Shown here: in pieces, positions 11,362 to 22,469 of the stretch
Position numbering within the stretch: position 1 is the stretch's first letter
Layout of the letters: each line of letters begins with the position of its first letter
Assembly: GCA_003427395.1 (NCBI GenBank)
Contig: BFEA01000803.1
Coordinates: 101,013-165,012, forward strand
Direction of reading: 5' to 3'
DNA from: Chara braunii
Taxonomy: Eukaryota; Streptophyta; Charophyceae; Charales; Characeae
Length of the DNA: 64,000 bases
Program-made: the position numbers and the translations under genes
The notes under the pieces: generated by a model
The model's input: only the letters and a program-made list of their open reading frames with translations
The model's database searches: none
What the model was told of the DNA's origin: nothing

Positions 11362-11430
11362 GTCCTTCGGACCATCCGCCAAAACTTGGAATGATACAGA
11401 GGAAATTAGCACGACCCCTGCGCAAGAGGG
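11362..11430 (+). pseudogene. U6 snRNA-like sequence, 5' two-thirds
   Basis: GTCCTTCGGACCATCCGCC, then TTGGAATGATACAGAGG, ATTAGCACGACCCCTGCGCA. The ACAGAG box and AGC triad are kept, but homology stops soon after CTGCGCAAGAG and there is no T-run terminator. It lies about 980 bp inside the junction, at the same relative place as the copies at 9,428 and 25,934. Confidence 0.8.
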
Positions 11431-12232
11431 AAGTGAATCTGGCACTGATTTGGGCCAGATACTGGTAGATGGGGACAGGTATATATGGGGTAGGCGGAAT
11501 TGGTGTTTCTTTGGTTTTGAAGTCGCTCGGTTGACAGTTTCTCGTATTCTCTTTCTCGGTCCGTGCGTTGCGTGACCAGGCCGGAGTGCGCTATTCCGAG
11601 TGCGGTGCGTTAGGTACGGCTAGGATATTGGGCGGACATCGACATGGGTTGAAAGGCGGGAGATGGCAGAAAGTGGAAGAGGGATAGGAGTCGCAACCCG
11701 CCCGTTCTGTGACGAAACTGGGCAGGGAAGGAGGCGCTTCGGTTTTTTTTTACCCAGGCAACTTGTATGACGGTGTTAAGCACGGCGATAGGGTAATAGG
11801 AAGAGAGGTAAGAAGAAGGAAGACTGCGCGTGGCTATGGTGAAATAGGAGTTGTGTACCACGCTGCTGGTCGAAGAGTTCGGGTGAAGAGAAGAGGTAGG
11901 TTGGGAGTGAAGGACGGGCGGGCTAGGAAACAACGGGCTACTACCGGGAGGTTGGACCCGGGCGGAGGCAGGCGCCGGGTGCGTTCGGGGGCCGGGGTGG
12001 TGCGCCGCAGGTGGCGGGCCATAGTATGAGGCCGACGAGGTGGTGAGAGTAGGACGAACCGGGACGTGAGAACCGCGCAGGTGCATACGAAGGAGGAACT
12101 AGCCACGGTAGGAGTGAGCATAGACGGGAGGGCAGAAAAACGCTGAAACCTCCCGACTCCTGACGAACTCGAGCGGGGAGGGGGTCGAAATTGGGGTCTT
12201 ACGACATCGCGAGTGCGGCGACGGAGTTGGAT

Positions 12233-12765
12233 CNGGAGTCAGATGCACGGCTGGGTCGGTGTGGACAACGGNAGCTGCGCGAAAGCATGGCGTGAGGGGA
12301 GGTAAGGTGAGGGGCTAGGCTGGGATACCACACGATTCGTAACGGAATCGAGTACGGTAAAGCCCGGGATGGAGGGTTGATAGGACGATCTTGATGACTG
12401 TGTCAGCTTCGAGGGTAGGATGGTGAAAGCTAAAAGTTAGTGGAGGGAGGAGCGTGTGAGGTGAGAGAGGGCAAGTAAGAGAGAAGTGGAAAGGGTCGCA
12501 CGTACCCGGACGACTTTCTGCGAGGGGTTCATTAGAGTCTTCTCGTCGTACCGGTCGAAGAGGTGCGAGCTCGGGCGGCGGGGTCGGAAGCTCACCTGTT
12601 GGCTAGCGAAGTCGGGCAGGAGCACCGGAAGGAGGGAAGCAGTGGGGCCGGGGATTTACCTGTCGCCAAGTGCGTTGCTCGATGGGCCGGCGAAAGCAGC
12701 CTCCTTCNGNGGGAAGAACGGACANGGGGGNAGGATGAAGTTAGCTAGGTGTTAAGAGGAGATTN
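12233..12765. other. Scattered ambiguous bases (N) in left arm
   Basis: Single N positions occur near 12,233, 12,271, 12,707-12,731 and 12,765. Similar ones occur in the right arm near 25,272 and 25,340, and one at 33,886. These reflect consensus uncertainty, probably from mixing of repeat copies. Confidence 0.9.
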
Positions 12766-14059
12766 ATTCAGTTTTCCTTACTCGGTCGATACGTCGCCCG
12801 TCCACCAAGTCATCGGGAGCAGGAGCGAAGGGGTGACCGTAAAGGGGTAAAGCTTACCTGCAGGTGTGTGCGCTGCCCATCCTATCAGTGACGGCGGGGA
12901 GAGGCCAGCCACGTGGGGACGGATCTAACTGTTGGACGGAGCCCAGTCATGCCCACTAAAGCGGACAGAAAGTTGGTAAGCTCCGTAGCTAGCCGGTAGG
13001 CTACTCGGCCGGGCAAAAGGGGTGATTTAAGGCTAACAGTTAGGAGTTATCACCGGCCAGCGGACTATTTGGCCAGCGGAGTAAGAAGCTGCAGACCACG
13101 AGCGGGAATCTCACGCGGACATCGGTCAAGGGGGCTAGCGCTCCTCCATTAAATCAATGGGGACCGAGTTATTGCCTATTAGGCGGTCGCGAAGAGCCGC
13201 CACGTCTAGCTGGACTGCGGTACTGTGGCAGCGATTGTTGAGCCTACCACGGGCTGCGGCGGTGTTTGGAGAATGGTTGTCTGGCGTTGGGTTACTACAA
13301 ACGGTAACAACTATGGCCGTTGATGTTTGAATGCTGCCAAAGTAAGGGTTGTTGCGTCACAGGACTGTTTACATCGCTGCTGTGCGGCTGCGGGCGGGCT
13401 GAGGAAGGGTGTTGGGACTTAACGAGGTACAGACCGGGCAGATAGGGGGTTGGTGCGGCGGTCTGAGGAAGTCTTTGGAAGCTTGGTTTTAGTGGTTGAC
13501 CTGGAGAGTTGACCAAGCAGTTACGTTTGGCCGCCATTGCGAGGCCCTCGGGCGATTGAAGATATCAAGGCCCTATCTTGCGAGTTTGAGTGCACCTCTC
13601 TTGTATCTAAGAGACTGAACCATTCTTCTTCTGCCCTTCTTCCTCTAAGTCTGGTCTATTTGGTTCTGAGAGGAAGGCGGTAGGCAGGATTGCAACCCGT
13701 AATCCGCGCCAAGGCCTTTGTGGGAGGTTCGCCCCACCGATTGCGGGAGCTCTGCCGAAGTCTAGGCGAGGCTCTGGAGGCAGGGAATTGAAAGGTTACC
13801 GTTTGTTTTCCCTCTATACACCCTGGTATAACCCCTACTTGTACGTCTTGTTATGTTTAACTTAGAGTACTGCATGCACCCCGAATTTCTTTGACTTTGG
13901 TTCGACTGACAGGACACAACTCAGACTAAATAAAAGAATGTATGAGGAATCTCAGTTTCAGTTTTTGATTGCTTGAAAGCAGAATTGATTAGAAAAAAGG
14001 GGTTTGCATCTGGGGGAAGGGTGGGTGAAAGGTGGTTTTGCCTGAGGCTGACAGGGTCG

Positions 14060-14890
14060 TTTGGGGTCATACCAGTTCCATAAGATTGGACGGTCTGATC
14101 GCTGTGTTTTATTTTTTGAAGTGCATGGAGAGTCAAACCAATTCCATAAGATTGGACGGTCTGATTGCTCTGAATTGTGAGGGCTTGATTGTGGCTGACT
14201 TTTCAGGGGCCAAACCTGTACCATAAGATTGGAGGGTTAGGTTGCCATGTTTGATTGGGGTTTGTTTTGTTTCTTTTGTTTCTGATCGAGCAGGTCTGAG
14301 CAAGTCCATAAGATTGGATGGCTCAAGCCCCCTCTTGTTTTATTATGAGGGGATAATCCTTGCTGATGGCAGGGCATGTCCATAAGATTGGACGACCTTG
14401 GACTTATGCCATACACAGTGGATCAGAGAGAAACGGACCTGGCAGAGGACCAGACCAGTTCCATAAGATTGGACGGTCCGGCCCAATGCCTCGCACATGC
14501 TGGAACCCAAAGGGTTAAAAATTGGCTATATTTTATATTATCCTATCTATGAAGAAGCTAGTCAGGCATGAGTTCCATAAGATTGGACTTTCTGGCTATA
14601 GCTTATCATAAAATGAAGAGAGTATAATTAAGAGTATACTTGAAGGTAACCCTGGGCAGGCCGGGCCTTGTTCTAAGATGAACGGCTCGGTCCTATGCCC
14701 AGCTCTTGAACACCAAGCTCAGAGAGGTATATATAAGTTGGATATTAAATAGTTATGGGCGACTAAGCCTTGTTTTAAGATGAACGGCCTAGTTGTATGC
14801 CCAAGAAGAAGAGAGAAGTAGTTGTGCCACCTATTCGTGTATACTCAATGGCTGAGTCAGTCAAGTTCCATAAGATTGGACGGCTTGACT
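14060..14890 (+). repeat. Covarying hairpin array, palindrome 1 left arm
   Basis: About ten units spaced irregularly (about 60-150 bp) share the apical sequence TTCCATAAGATTGGACGG or its variant TTGTTCTAAGATGAACGG. The bases on either side differ from unit to unit but complement each other. Examples: AGTCAAG (14,859-14,865) pairs with CTTGACT (14,884-14,890). In the unit at 14,652-14,702, CCGGGCC pairs with GGCTCGG (one G-U) inside an outer stem CTGGGCA/TGCCCAG. The inner part also pairs (TCC/GGA or GTTC/GAAC) around a TAAGAT loop. Function unknown; a structured RNA or cruciform-forming DNA is the natural reading. Confidence 0.8.
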
Positions 14891-15059
14891 TTATGCCCTA
14901 TGTAAGCTGGGTATAAGGGGATAAAGCATTGAGAAGTTACGAACTATTGTTTGCAAAGATTGACTTGGGGTGGCGAGAGTACTCACCTTTGTGGTTTGAC
15001 CTGCATGAGGTTGAGTGAGGCTATTACTTGATTTCAGTGTCAGGTTTGCTTTAGAGGCT

Positions 15060-15500
15060 CGCCTCGTGCTAGAGCGATAGGAGTTAGGTCGATTCCTGCA
15101 CTTTTTCCAGCTAAGTTTTTTACCTTAGATCGATTCTCGCATTTTCTGGGATCTTTTGTTATACTTGGCTTTGTATAAATTTTGGTAAGCCACTTTCTCT
15201 ACGGGAAGCGCTGCCGAAATCTCTACAAATCTGGGGAGTTAGTCAAATCTTGACTTTTCAAAGTTCAACCTGTCTAAGGTTCATGTATGGCTTAGTAAAA
15301 ATCTGGAAAGTCTCATTTTCTAAAAGGAGTGCTGCCCATATTTTTGCTAATTAAGGGAGTTAGACAAAATTGGACTTTGGAAAGTCAAAGACTATTTCTA
15401 TTCTCATATTCGGGCTAATATAAATTCTGATAAGGCACTTTTCCTACGGGAAGCGTTGCCGAAATTTTCTTAGTTTAAAAGAGATAGATTATATTTTGAC
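15060..15500 (+). repeat. Degenerate tandem units of about 122 bp
   Basis: Three spaced copies of (C)TACGGGAAGCGCTGCCGAAAT-like sequence (near 15,199, 15,320 and 15,443), each followed by a GAGTTAG-containing stretch. There are also two shorter units with TCGATTC...GCA. The same series occurs inverted at about 21,850-22,260, directly at 41,640-41,930 and inverted at 45,010-45,410. Confidence 0.6.
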
Positions 15501-15734
15501 AGGTGGTGATTCTGGCGATCCACTCTATATGGGGGAGATTATGCCAGGGTCCACCTTTGCTTTGGGCACGACTTAGAGGTAGATTCAGGCCTAGTCAATC
15601 AGAAGGATCTTGGAGGAGAATGTGTTATGGAGTTGTATTCTTCATACGCTTATGATTTTAGCTTGGGGATTGGCCTGTCATGTGTTACAGGTCCTCTTGA
15701 CCGTTTGATTCAGGATTTGAGCTAGCTTCAGCTT

Positions 15735-15771
15735 GATCCTACGAGGATCATTATCTGTTATCACTGATAAC
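15735..15771. repeat. Twin short palindromes (left arm, palindrome 1)
   Basis: GATCCT-ACG-AGGATC at 15,735-15,749 is followed seven bases later by GTTATCA-C-TGATAAC at 15,757-15,771. Both are perfect inverted repeats. The pair is present in all four arms of the two giant palindromes. Confidence 0.75.
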
Positions 15772-16196
15772 ATTTCGATTGTCGACCCGTCGGCTCACGA
15801 TTCAATTCCTACTCGCTCCCCATACTCAACCTAAAAGGCTTTAGCCCTGGTGATCTTTCTGTTTGTTAAGGGTTTCACCCAGACTTTTATTAAATGACTA
15901 TTTAACAAAGGTACTGAGATTTTGTAATTGAGGTTGGTTGGCCGGAGGTTGGGGTTCGGGGTTTGCATGGCTAAAGCAAGGGGTATGAGTATAGGAACTG
16001 GTTGGAGTAGACTCCGCGTAGTGCGTGGACTCTTGTGTGACTTTTGATGTGGTTGCATGTATGTTCAAAGACTTGGGGTTTTGATTGGGCTGCCCTGCGA
16101 TCGCATATATATATGTATGGCTAGGAGGAGACCCTCTATGACTGTGAGAAGTGATCGTCTCATAATTATTTCCCCTTGTGCATATATATATATATG

Positions 16197-17165
16197 ACGA
16201 AGTTGCTTACCTGAATGGTTTTCGTCCTATAGATCAACGGGAGGGCTGCTACCATCGCCCACATCCTTATGATAGTTGTCCTATCTGTCGTGAGGGTCTT
16301 ACTTAGATGTACCTTGCACCCTGACAAAAATGTGCAAGTGCGCTGAAAAGAGTGTACAAGAATGTGCAAAGGTGGGAAACCCTTCACTAAAACTGCAAAA
16401 CAGTGAAGACTGCAGTAAAAGAAGAACANNNNNNNNNNNNNNNNNNNNNNNNNNNNNNNNNNNNNNNNNNNNNNNNNNNNNNNNNNNNNNNNNNNNNNNN
16501 NNNNNNNNNNNNNNNNNNNNNNNNNNNNNNNNNNNNNNNNNNNNNNNNNNNNNNNNNNNNNNNNNNNNNNNNNNNNNNNNNNNNNNNNNNNNNNNNNNNN
16601 NNNNNNNNNNNNNNNNNNNNNNNNNNNNNNNNNNNNNNNNNNNNNNNNNNNNNNNNNNNNNNNNNNNNNNNNNNNNNNNNNNNNNNNNNNNNNNNNNNNN
16701 NNNNNNNNNNNNNNNNNNNNNNNNNNNNNNNNNNNNNNNNNNNNNNNNNNNNNNNNNNNNNNNNNNNNNNNNNNNNNNNNNNNNNNNNNNNNNNNNNNNN
16801 NNNNNNNNNNNNNNNNNNNNNNNNNNNNNNNNNNNNNNNNNNNNNNNNNNNNNNNNNNNNNNNNNNNNNNNNNNNNNNNNNNNNNNNNNNNNNNNNNNGA
16901 GCCTTGTACGTTAGAGGCACAGTGGAGGAGGCGTTAAGAAGACTGAGAAACTGAATGATTTCAATGTGTCTTTGTTTTTGATCCTTTGATTCAGTGTAAA
17001 TAATTTTTGTAAAAGACTGAAAGAAATAATAATACTGTGAAACAAAGTGTCATTCTGGTTTGTCTGTCTCTTTGCCTGTCTTTCCTTTCATTTTTCTTTT
17101 CTTTGCTCATCTTATTTCTTCTTCTACTTCACATGCTCATGCTCTTAGTCAATAGTTCTGTGACA
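16197..17165 (+). other. 0.97 kb insertion present only in the left arm (with N gap)
   Basis: The right arm passes directly from GCACAAGGGGAAATAATTA across a (TA)n run to ATGCACTGACACATATATA-type sequence. The left arm is interrupted at the same TA-rich site. The insert is more A/T-rich than the arm and includes a 470 bp gap (16,429-16,898). Just after the gap the plus strand reads ALYVRGTVEEALRRLRN and a stop, then an A/T-rich tail. This vaguely resembles the C-terminal end of a protein followed by a 3' UTR, so gene-fragment capture is possible, but the family cannot be named. Confidence 0.55.
16429..16898. other. Assembly gap (470 N)
   Basis: Unbroken run of N. Any open frame across it is meaningless. 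Confidence 0.99.
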
Positions 17166-17539
17166 ATATATATGTGCCAGTGCATGTGTACCTACGTATC
17201 GAGCTAGCGTGGCTTGAAATGCCCGCGTACTAAGGGTCAGTCGAAGGTTGGGGTGCATAGAAGGAAGGGGATATCCCTCGCCAATTCCTGTTTGTTTTCC
17301 TTGTTGCGATTCATCTTGGTGGAACGATAAAGTTCCGGGCGGAGGGGTCAGCGGGTCGCATGTGATGCGCCAAACAACTCACCACCGCTCCAAGCTCCTT
17401 CCTGCCCTAGGGGGCGTCTTGCCCCACACCCGTTGGGACACGTCAGGATGCAAAAGACGGAAAAACCCTCAGGCCGGTTTTGCACGCGCTAAAGGGTTAC
17501 CCCCATTGGCTCGCGCTTCGGCCCACGCCTGAGCGTTGA

Positions 17540-18375
17540 AAGATGACCCTTTGGCTTAGAGTAGGCCGTTTGGGTGTGGGCACTACATAATGCGCCGTCA
17601 TCGCGGTTATTCGCGTAGAACTGCATAGCGAGATAGTATGTGTAAGTCCAGCGCCCTCGCGATCTTATACTAAGCTCGCGCGCGACACTCGTCGCATCCC
17701 GCACTAAAAGAGTTATGGGTCAGGCGTCGAGACCACGAGCGCGTCACGGCCAGTGAACTTGTGGTCTTGGTAACGTGAAGCAGCACGTGGGCGGAGGACG
17801 AGTCCCGGTCAGCCTTATTGGGAGTCCGTGTACGGGCCTCATTATCCCGGACGCCAGTTAGCCTATGGGTAGGATACCGGACCTCCTCCGCGCGCGCATC
17901 GTTTGGGCTTATCCACCCCCTTTCCATTTTAGGAAGGCCATCAGCTAATGGGGGTTGGAGTGAGTTTCCTTTTTGTGTTTTCATGGTTGGACGTTATAGT
18001 CCGTGGCGGCCGTCAAAGTCAAACCCCTTGATGTTCGACCGCCACGACAGCCTAAAGCTGTCTACTCAACCCCTCTGCACAGTGTGCTGAAGAGGGTGTA
18101 GTCTTCAACCGCGCATGGCGGTTGTCCAGCGCCGAGAGACTAACCTTCAAGGCGCGTATCAGCCGCCACTTGAGTGTCGAATGAGTCCCTCGCGATTAAT
18201 GGGGACCGCGTGAGTATGGGTACTATATAGTACGCCATCATTACGACTGCTTGCGTACGCTTGCATTGCGAGTCGATATGAGTTAGCCCTGCGTCCGCGC
18301 GGTTTTATACTGAGACTCGCGCGTGACGCCTATCTGATTTTCGCGTCGGAAGGTTATGGGTTGGTTACCGAGGGG
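17540..18375 (+). repeat. Diverged 635-bp-spaced duplication within the left arm
   Basis: The block at about 17,570-17,720 (GGGCACTACATAATGCGCC, then a GCATAGCGAGATAGTATG stretch) recurs at about 18,205-18,370 (GGGTACTATATAGTACGCC, GCATTGCGAGTCGATATG). Both end in GTTATGGGT. The right arm carries the inverted pair. Confidence 0.5.
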
Positions 18376-18905
18376 CTAGGAGCGTTGTCACGTGTTTGTG
18401 TTGTGTCGTTTTCGAGTGTGTGTGTGTGTTATTTTTGTGTCGTAAAGTAAGTGTGCGCATGGTGTGTGGAATGCGTCCTAGTCGACCGACGTTGAGCCTC
18501 GCTTGGGACTTTAGCCCCCCAAGATATCGGCTCGTGTGCGGGCCCGACAGACGTATTACTGCGCGTACCGCCTATGCTACAGCGAACGAGAAACGCCCTC
18601 GGCTGGTCCACCTCTGCGATTGCAACCGAGTAGCTTTCGTACTGTGGACTGGTAGCTCGGCGGGGATACACCCACCGAAGGGAGGTGACAACTCCCGTAA
18701 GGTGGAGGTAAGTTGTGCCTCGCGTAGGCCCTCCTATCCTGTCGTAGGGGCTCGCGAGAGGTATGGCTGGTGCACTCTGCCGGAGCGGCCCAAGGAAGCT
18801 CCATTTGTGCGTTCGCGACAAAGTTGGTCCAACTCCTGCGTGACGCGGCCGAGAGGGTCCCGCGCTGCCACGTGCGGTGCCGAACCGATGCGCTCGATAG
18901 GTGGC
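17968..18905 (+). mobile_element. M element (TIR type), left-arm copy
   Basis: Begins with CCTTTTTGTGTTTTCATGG and TTGGACGTTATAGTCC, which matches the terminal inverted repeat of the intact copy at 43,217-44,220. It ends near GATGCGCTCGATAG, where the second terminus is missing. It holds a 196-codon open frame (18,396-18,986) whose inverted twin is at 19,265-19,942. The frame has no recognised domain and is not kept in the copies at 43 and 60 kb, so it is probably chance. Copies also lie at 19,470-20,356 (inverted) and 60,410-60,860. Confidence 0.6.
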
Positions 18906-18910
18906 GCCGT

Positions 18911-19467
18911 TGCCGGGGATAACGGAAGCCTACCGTTGTCCCTGGTGGAACGACATCCGGGTAATATGAGAATGAGAGAGAACTAGGCACGTGAGTAAAT
19001 AGGAGAAGAACTATGTGATGGGTCGTATAGTAGTCTATATGGTTGTGTGGGTATGAATGTTGATTTGATTGATGGTTTGGTTGATGGCATGAACGAGGCG
19101 AGTATGTGAGTGAATTTTGTGATGAGAGTGGGTCTTACTTAGGTGAACCCAAGGGACGTAGCAAGTAGAGAGGGAAATGTCTGCCAGGTCCAGAGCGTCG
19201 GGTGCTTAGGTGGCTGGTCCGGTAGGATCACGAAGGAATGGACTGCTGAGTGGAACCTTTCGTCCTATCGCTTCTTATAACAGGGGGATTGAAGCCGAAG
19301 GCAGTTAATCAAAATGCCTGAGGAGATGGCGGATGGTGGGAGGAAGCTTGTAACGCTCGACGACCTCATCGATGCCCTGGATAAGCGCGAGAGGGCGCCG
19401 AGCAACAGGTTCGGATTAGGAAATGAACGCATGTCCCAGCTTCGAGGAATTGGGAAGACCACCGCTG
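18911..19467. other. Spacer at the centre of palindrome 1
   Basis: This is the only part of palindrome 1 without an inverted partner. It contains GATT/GATGG-rich low-complexity sequence around 19,050-19,100 and ends in a gag-like N-terminal coding fragment. Confidence 0.7.
19314..19466 (+). pseudogene. gag-like N-terminal coding fragment
   Basis: An ATG frame begins MPEEMADGG, continues LDDLIDALDKRERAPSNRF and is cut at about codon 50 by the start of the M element. Style and composition resemble gypsy gag N-termini, but no diagnostic motif is present and it does not align with the other three gag genes in the window. It could equally be a fragment of another retroelement ORF. The gag at 60,951 also runs into an M copy in antisense orientation. 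Confidence 0.35.
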
Positions 19468-19469
19468 TC

Positions 19470-20356
19470 GAGCGCATCGGTCCGGCACCGCACATGGCAG
19501 CGCGGGACCCTCTCGGCCACGTCACGCAGGAGTTGGACCAACCTTGTAGCGAACGCACAAATGGAGCTTCCTTGGGCCGCTCCGGCCGAGTGCGCCAGCC
19601 ATACCTCTCGCGAGCCCCTACGACACGATAGGGCCTACGCGAGGCACAACTTTCCTCCACCTTACGGGAGTTGTCACCTCCCTTCGGTGGGCGTATCCCC
19701 GCCGAGCTACCAGTCCACAGTACGAAAGCTACTCGGTTGCAATCGCAGAGGTGGACCAGCCGAGGGCGTTTCTCGTTCGCTGTAGCATAGGCGGTACGCG
19801 CGGTAATACGTCTGTCGGGCCCGCACGCGAGCCGATATCTTGGGGGGCTGAAGTCCCAAGCGAGGCTCGACGTCGGTCGACTAGGACGCATTCCACACAC
19901 CACGCGCACGCTTACTTTACGACACAAAAATAAAACACACACACACTTGAAAACGACACATTACAAACACGTGACAACGCTCCTAGCCCCTCGGTAACCA
20001 ACCCATAACCTTCCGACGCGAAAATCGGATAGGCGTCGCGCGTGAGTCTCAGTATAAAACCGCACGGACGCAGGGCTAACTCATATAGACTCGCAATGCA
20101 AGCGTACGCAAGCAGTCGTAATGATGGCGTACTATATAGTACCCATACTCACACGGTCCCCGTTAATCGCGAGGGTCGCATTCGACACTCAAGTGTCGGC
20201 TGATACGCGCCTTGAATGTTAGTCTCTCAGCGCTGGACTACACCCTCTTCAACACCCTGTGCAGAGGGGTTGAGTAGACAGCTTTAGGCTGTCGTGGCGG
20301 TCGAACATCAAGGGGTTTGACTTTGACGGCCGCCACGGACTATAACCTCCAACCAT
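19470..20356 (-). mobile_element. M element, right-arm copy
   Basis: Inverted relative of 17,968-18,905. The outer end is at about 20,340-20,356 (CTCCAACCATGAAAAC); the inner terminus is missing next to the gag-like fragment. Same features as the left copy. Confidence 0.6.
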
Positions 20357-21578
20357 GAAAACACAAAAAAGAAACTCACTCCAACCCCCATTAGCTGATG
20401 GCCCTCCTAAAATGGAAAGGGGGTGGATAAGCCCAAACGATGCGCGCGTGGAGGAGGTCCGGTATCCTACCCATAGGCTACCCGGCGTCCGGGATAATGA
20501 GGCCCGTACACGGACTCCCAAAAAGGCTGACCGGGACTAGTCCTCCGCCCACGTGCCGCTTCACGTTACCAAGACCACAAGTTTACTGGTCGTGACACGC
20601 TGGTGGTCTCGCCGCGTGACCTATAACTCTTTTAGTGCAGGATGCGACAAGTGCCATGCGCGAGCCTAGTATAAGATCGCCAGGGCGCTGGACTTACACA
20701 TACTATCTCGCTATGCAGTTCTACGCGAATAACCGCGATGACGGCGCATTATGTAGTGCCCACACCCAAACGGCCTACTCTGAGTCAAAGGGTCATCTTT
20801 CAACGCTCAGGCGTGGGCCGAAGCGCGAGCCAATGGGGGTAACCCTTTAGCGCATGCAAAACCGGCCAGAGGGTCTTTCCGTCTTTTGCATCCTGAAGTG
20901 TCCCAACGGGTGTGGGGCAAGACGGCCCCTAGGGCAGGAGAGAGCTTGGAGCGGTGGTGAGTTCTCTGACGCATCACCAGCGACACGCTGACCCCTCCGC
21001 CCGGAACTTTATCGTTCCACCAAGATGAATCGCAAGAAGGAAAATAAACAGGAATTGGCGAGGGATATCCCCTTCCTTCTATGCACCCCAACCTTCGACT
21101 GACCCTTAGTACGCGGACACTTCAGGCCACGCTAGCTCCATACGTAGGTACACATGCACTGACACATATATATATATGCACAAGGGGAAATAATTATGTG
21201 ACGATCACTTCTCACAGTCATAGAGGGTCTCCTCCTAGCCATACATATATATATGCAATCGCAGGGCAGCCCAATCAAAACCCCAAGTCTTTGAACATAC
21301 CTGCAACCACATCAAAAGTCAGACAAGAGTCCACGCACTACGTGGAGTCAACTCCAACCAGTTCCAATACTCATACCCCTCGCTTTAGCCATACAAACCC
21401 CAACCTCCAGCCAACCAACCTCAATTAAAAACTCAGTACCTTTGTTAAATGGCCATTTAATAAAAGTCCGGGTGAAACCCTTAACAAACAGAAAGATCAC
21501 CAGGGCTAAAGCCTTTTAGGTTGAGTATGGGGAGCGAGTAGGAATAGAATCGTGAGCCGACGGGTCGGCAATCGAATT

Positions 21579-21615
21579 GTTATCAGTGATAACAGATGAT
21601 GATCCTCGTAGGATC
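21579..21615. repeat. Twin short palindromes (right arm, palindrome 1)
   Basis: GTTATCAGTGATAAC at 21,579-21,593 and GATCCT-CGT-AGGATC at 21,601-21,615, the inverted counterpart of 15,735-15,771. Confidence 0.75.
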
Positions 21616-22469
21616 AAGCTGAAGCTAGCTCAAATCCTGAATCAAACGGTCAAGAGGACCTGTAACACATGACAGGCCAATCCCCAAGCTAAAATCATAA
21701 GCATATGAAGAATACAACTCCATAACACATTCTCCTCCAAGATCCTTCTGATTGACTAGGCCTGAATCTACCTCTAAGTTGTGCCCAAAACATAGGTGGA
21801 CCCTGGCATAATCTCCCCCATACAAACTGGATCGCCAGAATCACCACCTGTCAAAATATAATCTATCTCTTTTAAACTAAGAAAATTTTAGCAGCGCTTC
21901 CCGTAGGAAAAGTGTCTTTTCAGAATTTATATCAGCCCGAATATGAGAACAAAAATAGTCTTTGACTTTCCAAAGTCCAATTTTGTCTAACTCCCTGAAT
22001 TAGCAAAAATTTGGGCAGCACTCCCCTTAGAGAAAAGGAGACTTTCCAAATTTTTACTAAGCCATACATGAACCTTAGACAGGTTGAACTTTGAAAAGTC
22101 AAGAATTGACTAACTCCCCGGATTTGTACAAATTTCGGCAGCGCTTCCCGTAGAGAAAGTGGCTTACCAAAATTTATACAAAGCCAAATATAACAAAAGA
22201 TCCCAGAAAATGCGAGAATCGATCTAAGTAAAAAAACTTAGCTCAGAAAAGTGCAGGAATTGACCTAACTCCTATCGCTCTAGCACGAGCCGAGCCTCTA
22301 AAGCAACTACCTGTCAACCTGACACTAAAATCAAGTAGTAGCCTCACTCAGCCTCATGCAGGCCAAACCACAAAGGTGAGTACTCTCGCCACCCCAAGTC
22401 AATCTTTGCAAACAATAGTTCGTAACTTCTCAATGCTTTATCCCCTTATACCCAGCTTACATGGGGCAT

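Larger units (their letters stand above)
10404..18910 (+). repeat. Palindrome 1, left arm (X module)
   Basis: The arm is matched base for base, in reverse complement, by 19,468-26,934. Identity in compared stretches looks to be roughly 90-95%. Nearly every open frame in one arm has an inverted twin in the other, and substitutions and small indels separate them. The arms are therefore two real, diverged copies and not an assembly mirror. Order from the outside: junction, tRNA-like region, U6-like region, GC-rich stretch with scattered N, hairpin array, short tandem units, twin palindromes, a 0.97 kb insertion absent from the other arm, and the M element. No recognisable protein gene lies in the arm itself. 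Confidence 0.9.

Noticed and set aside
14060-14890. CRISPR array
   Set aside because: Spacing is irregular, the genome is eukaryotic, the intervening sequence does not behave as spacers, and no cas genes are present. The constant part is a hairpin loop, not a direct repeat of fixed length.
15757-15771. Bacterial tet-operator-like site (TATCA-N-TGATA) as sign of vector or bacterial sequence
   Set aside because: It is conserved in four diverged arms in a eukaryotic repeat. The resemblance is limited to a short symmetric core.
18396-19942. Open frames of 196 and 225 codons on opposite strands (18,396-18,986 and 19,265-19,942)
   Set aside because: They are inverted twins within M elements and include low-complexity lead-ins. 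The frame is not kept in the M copies at 43 and 60 kb and has no domain.
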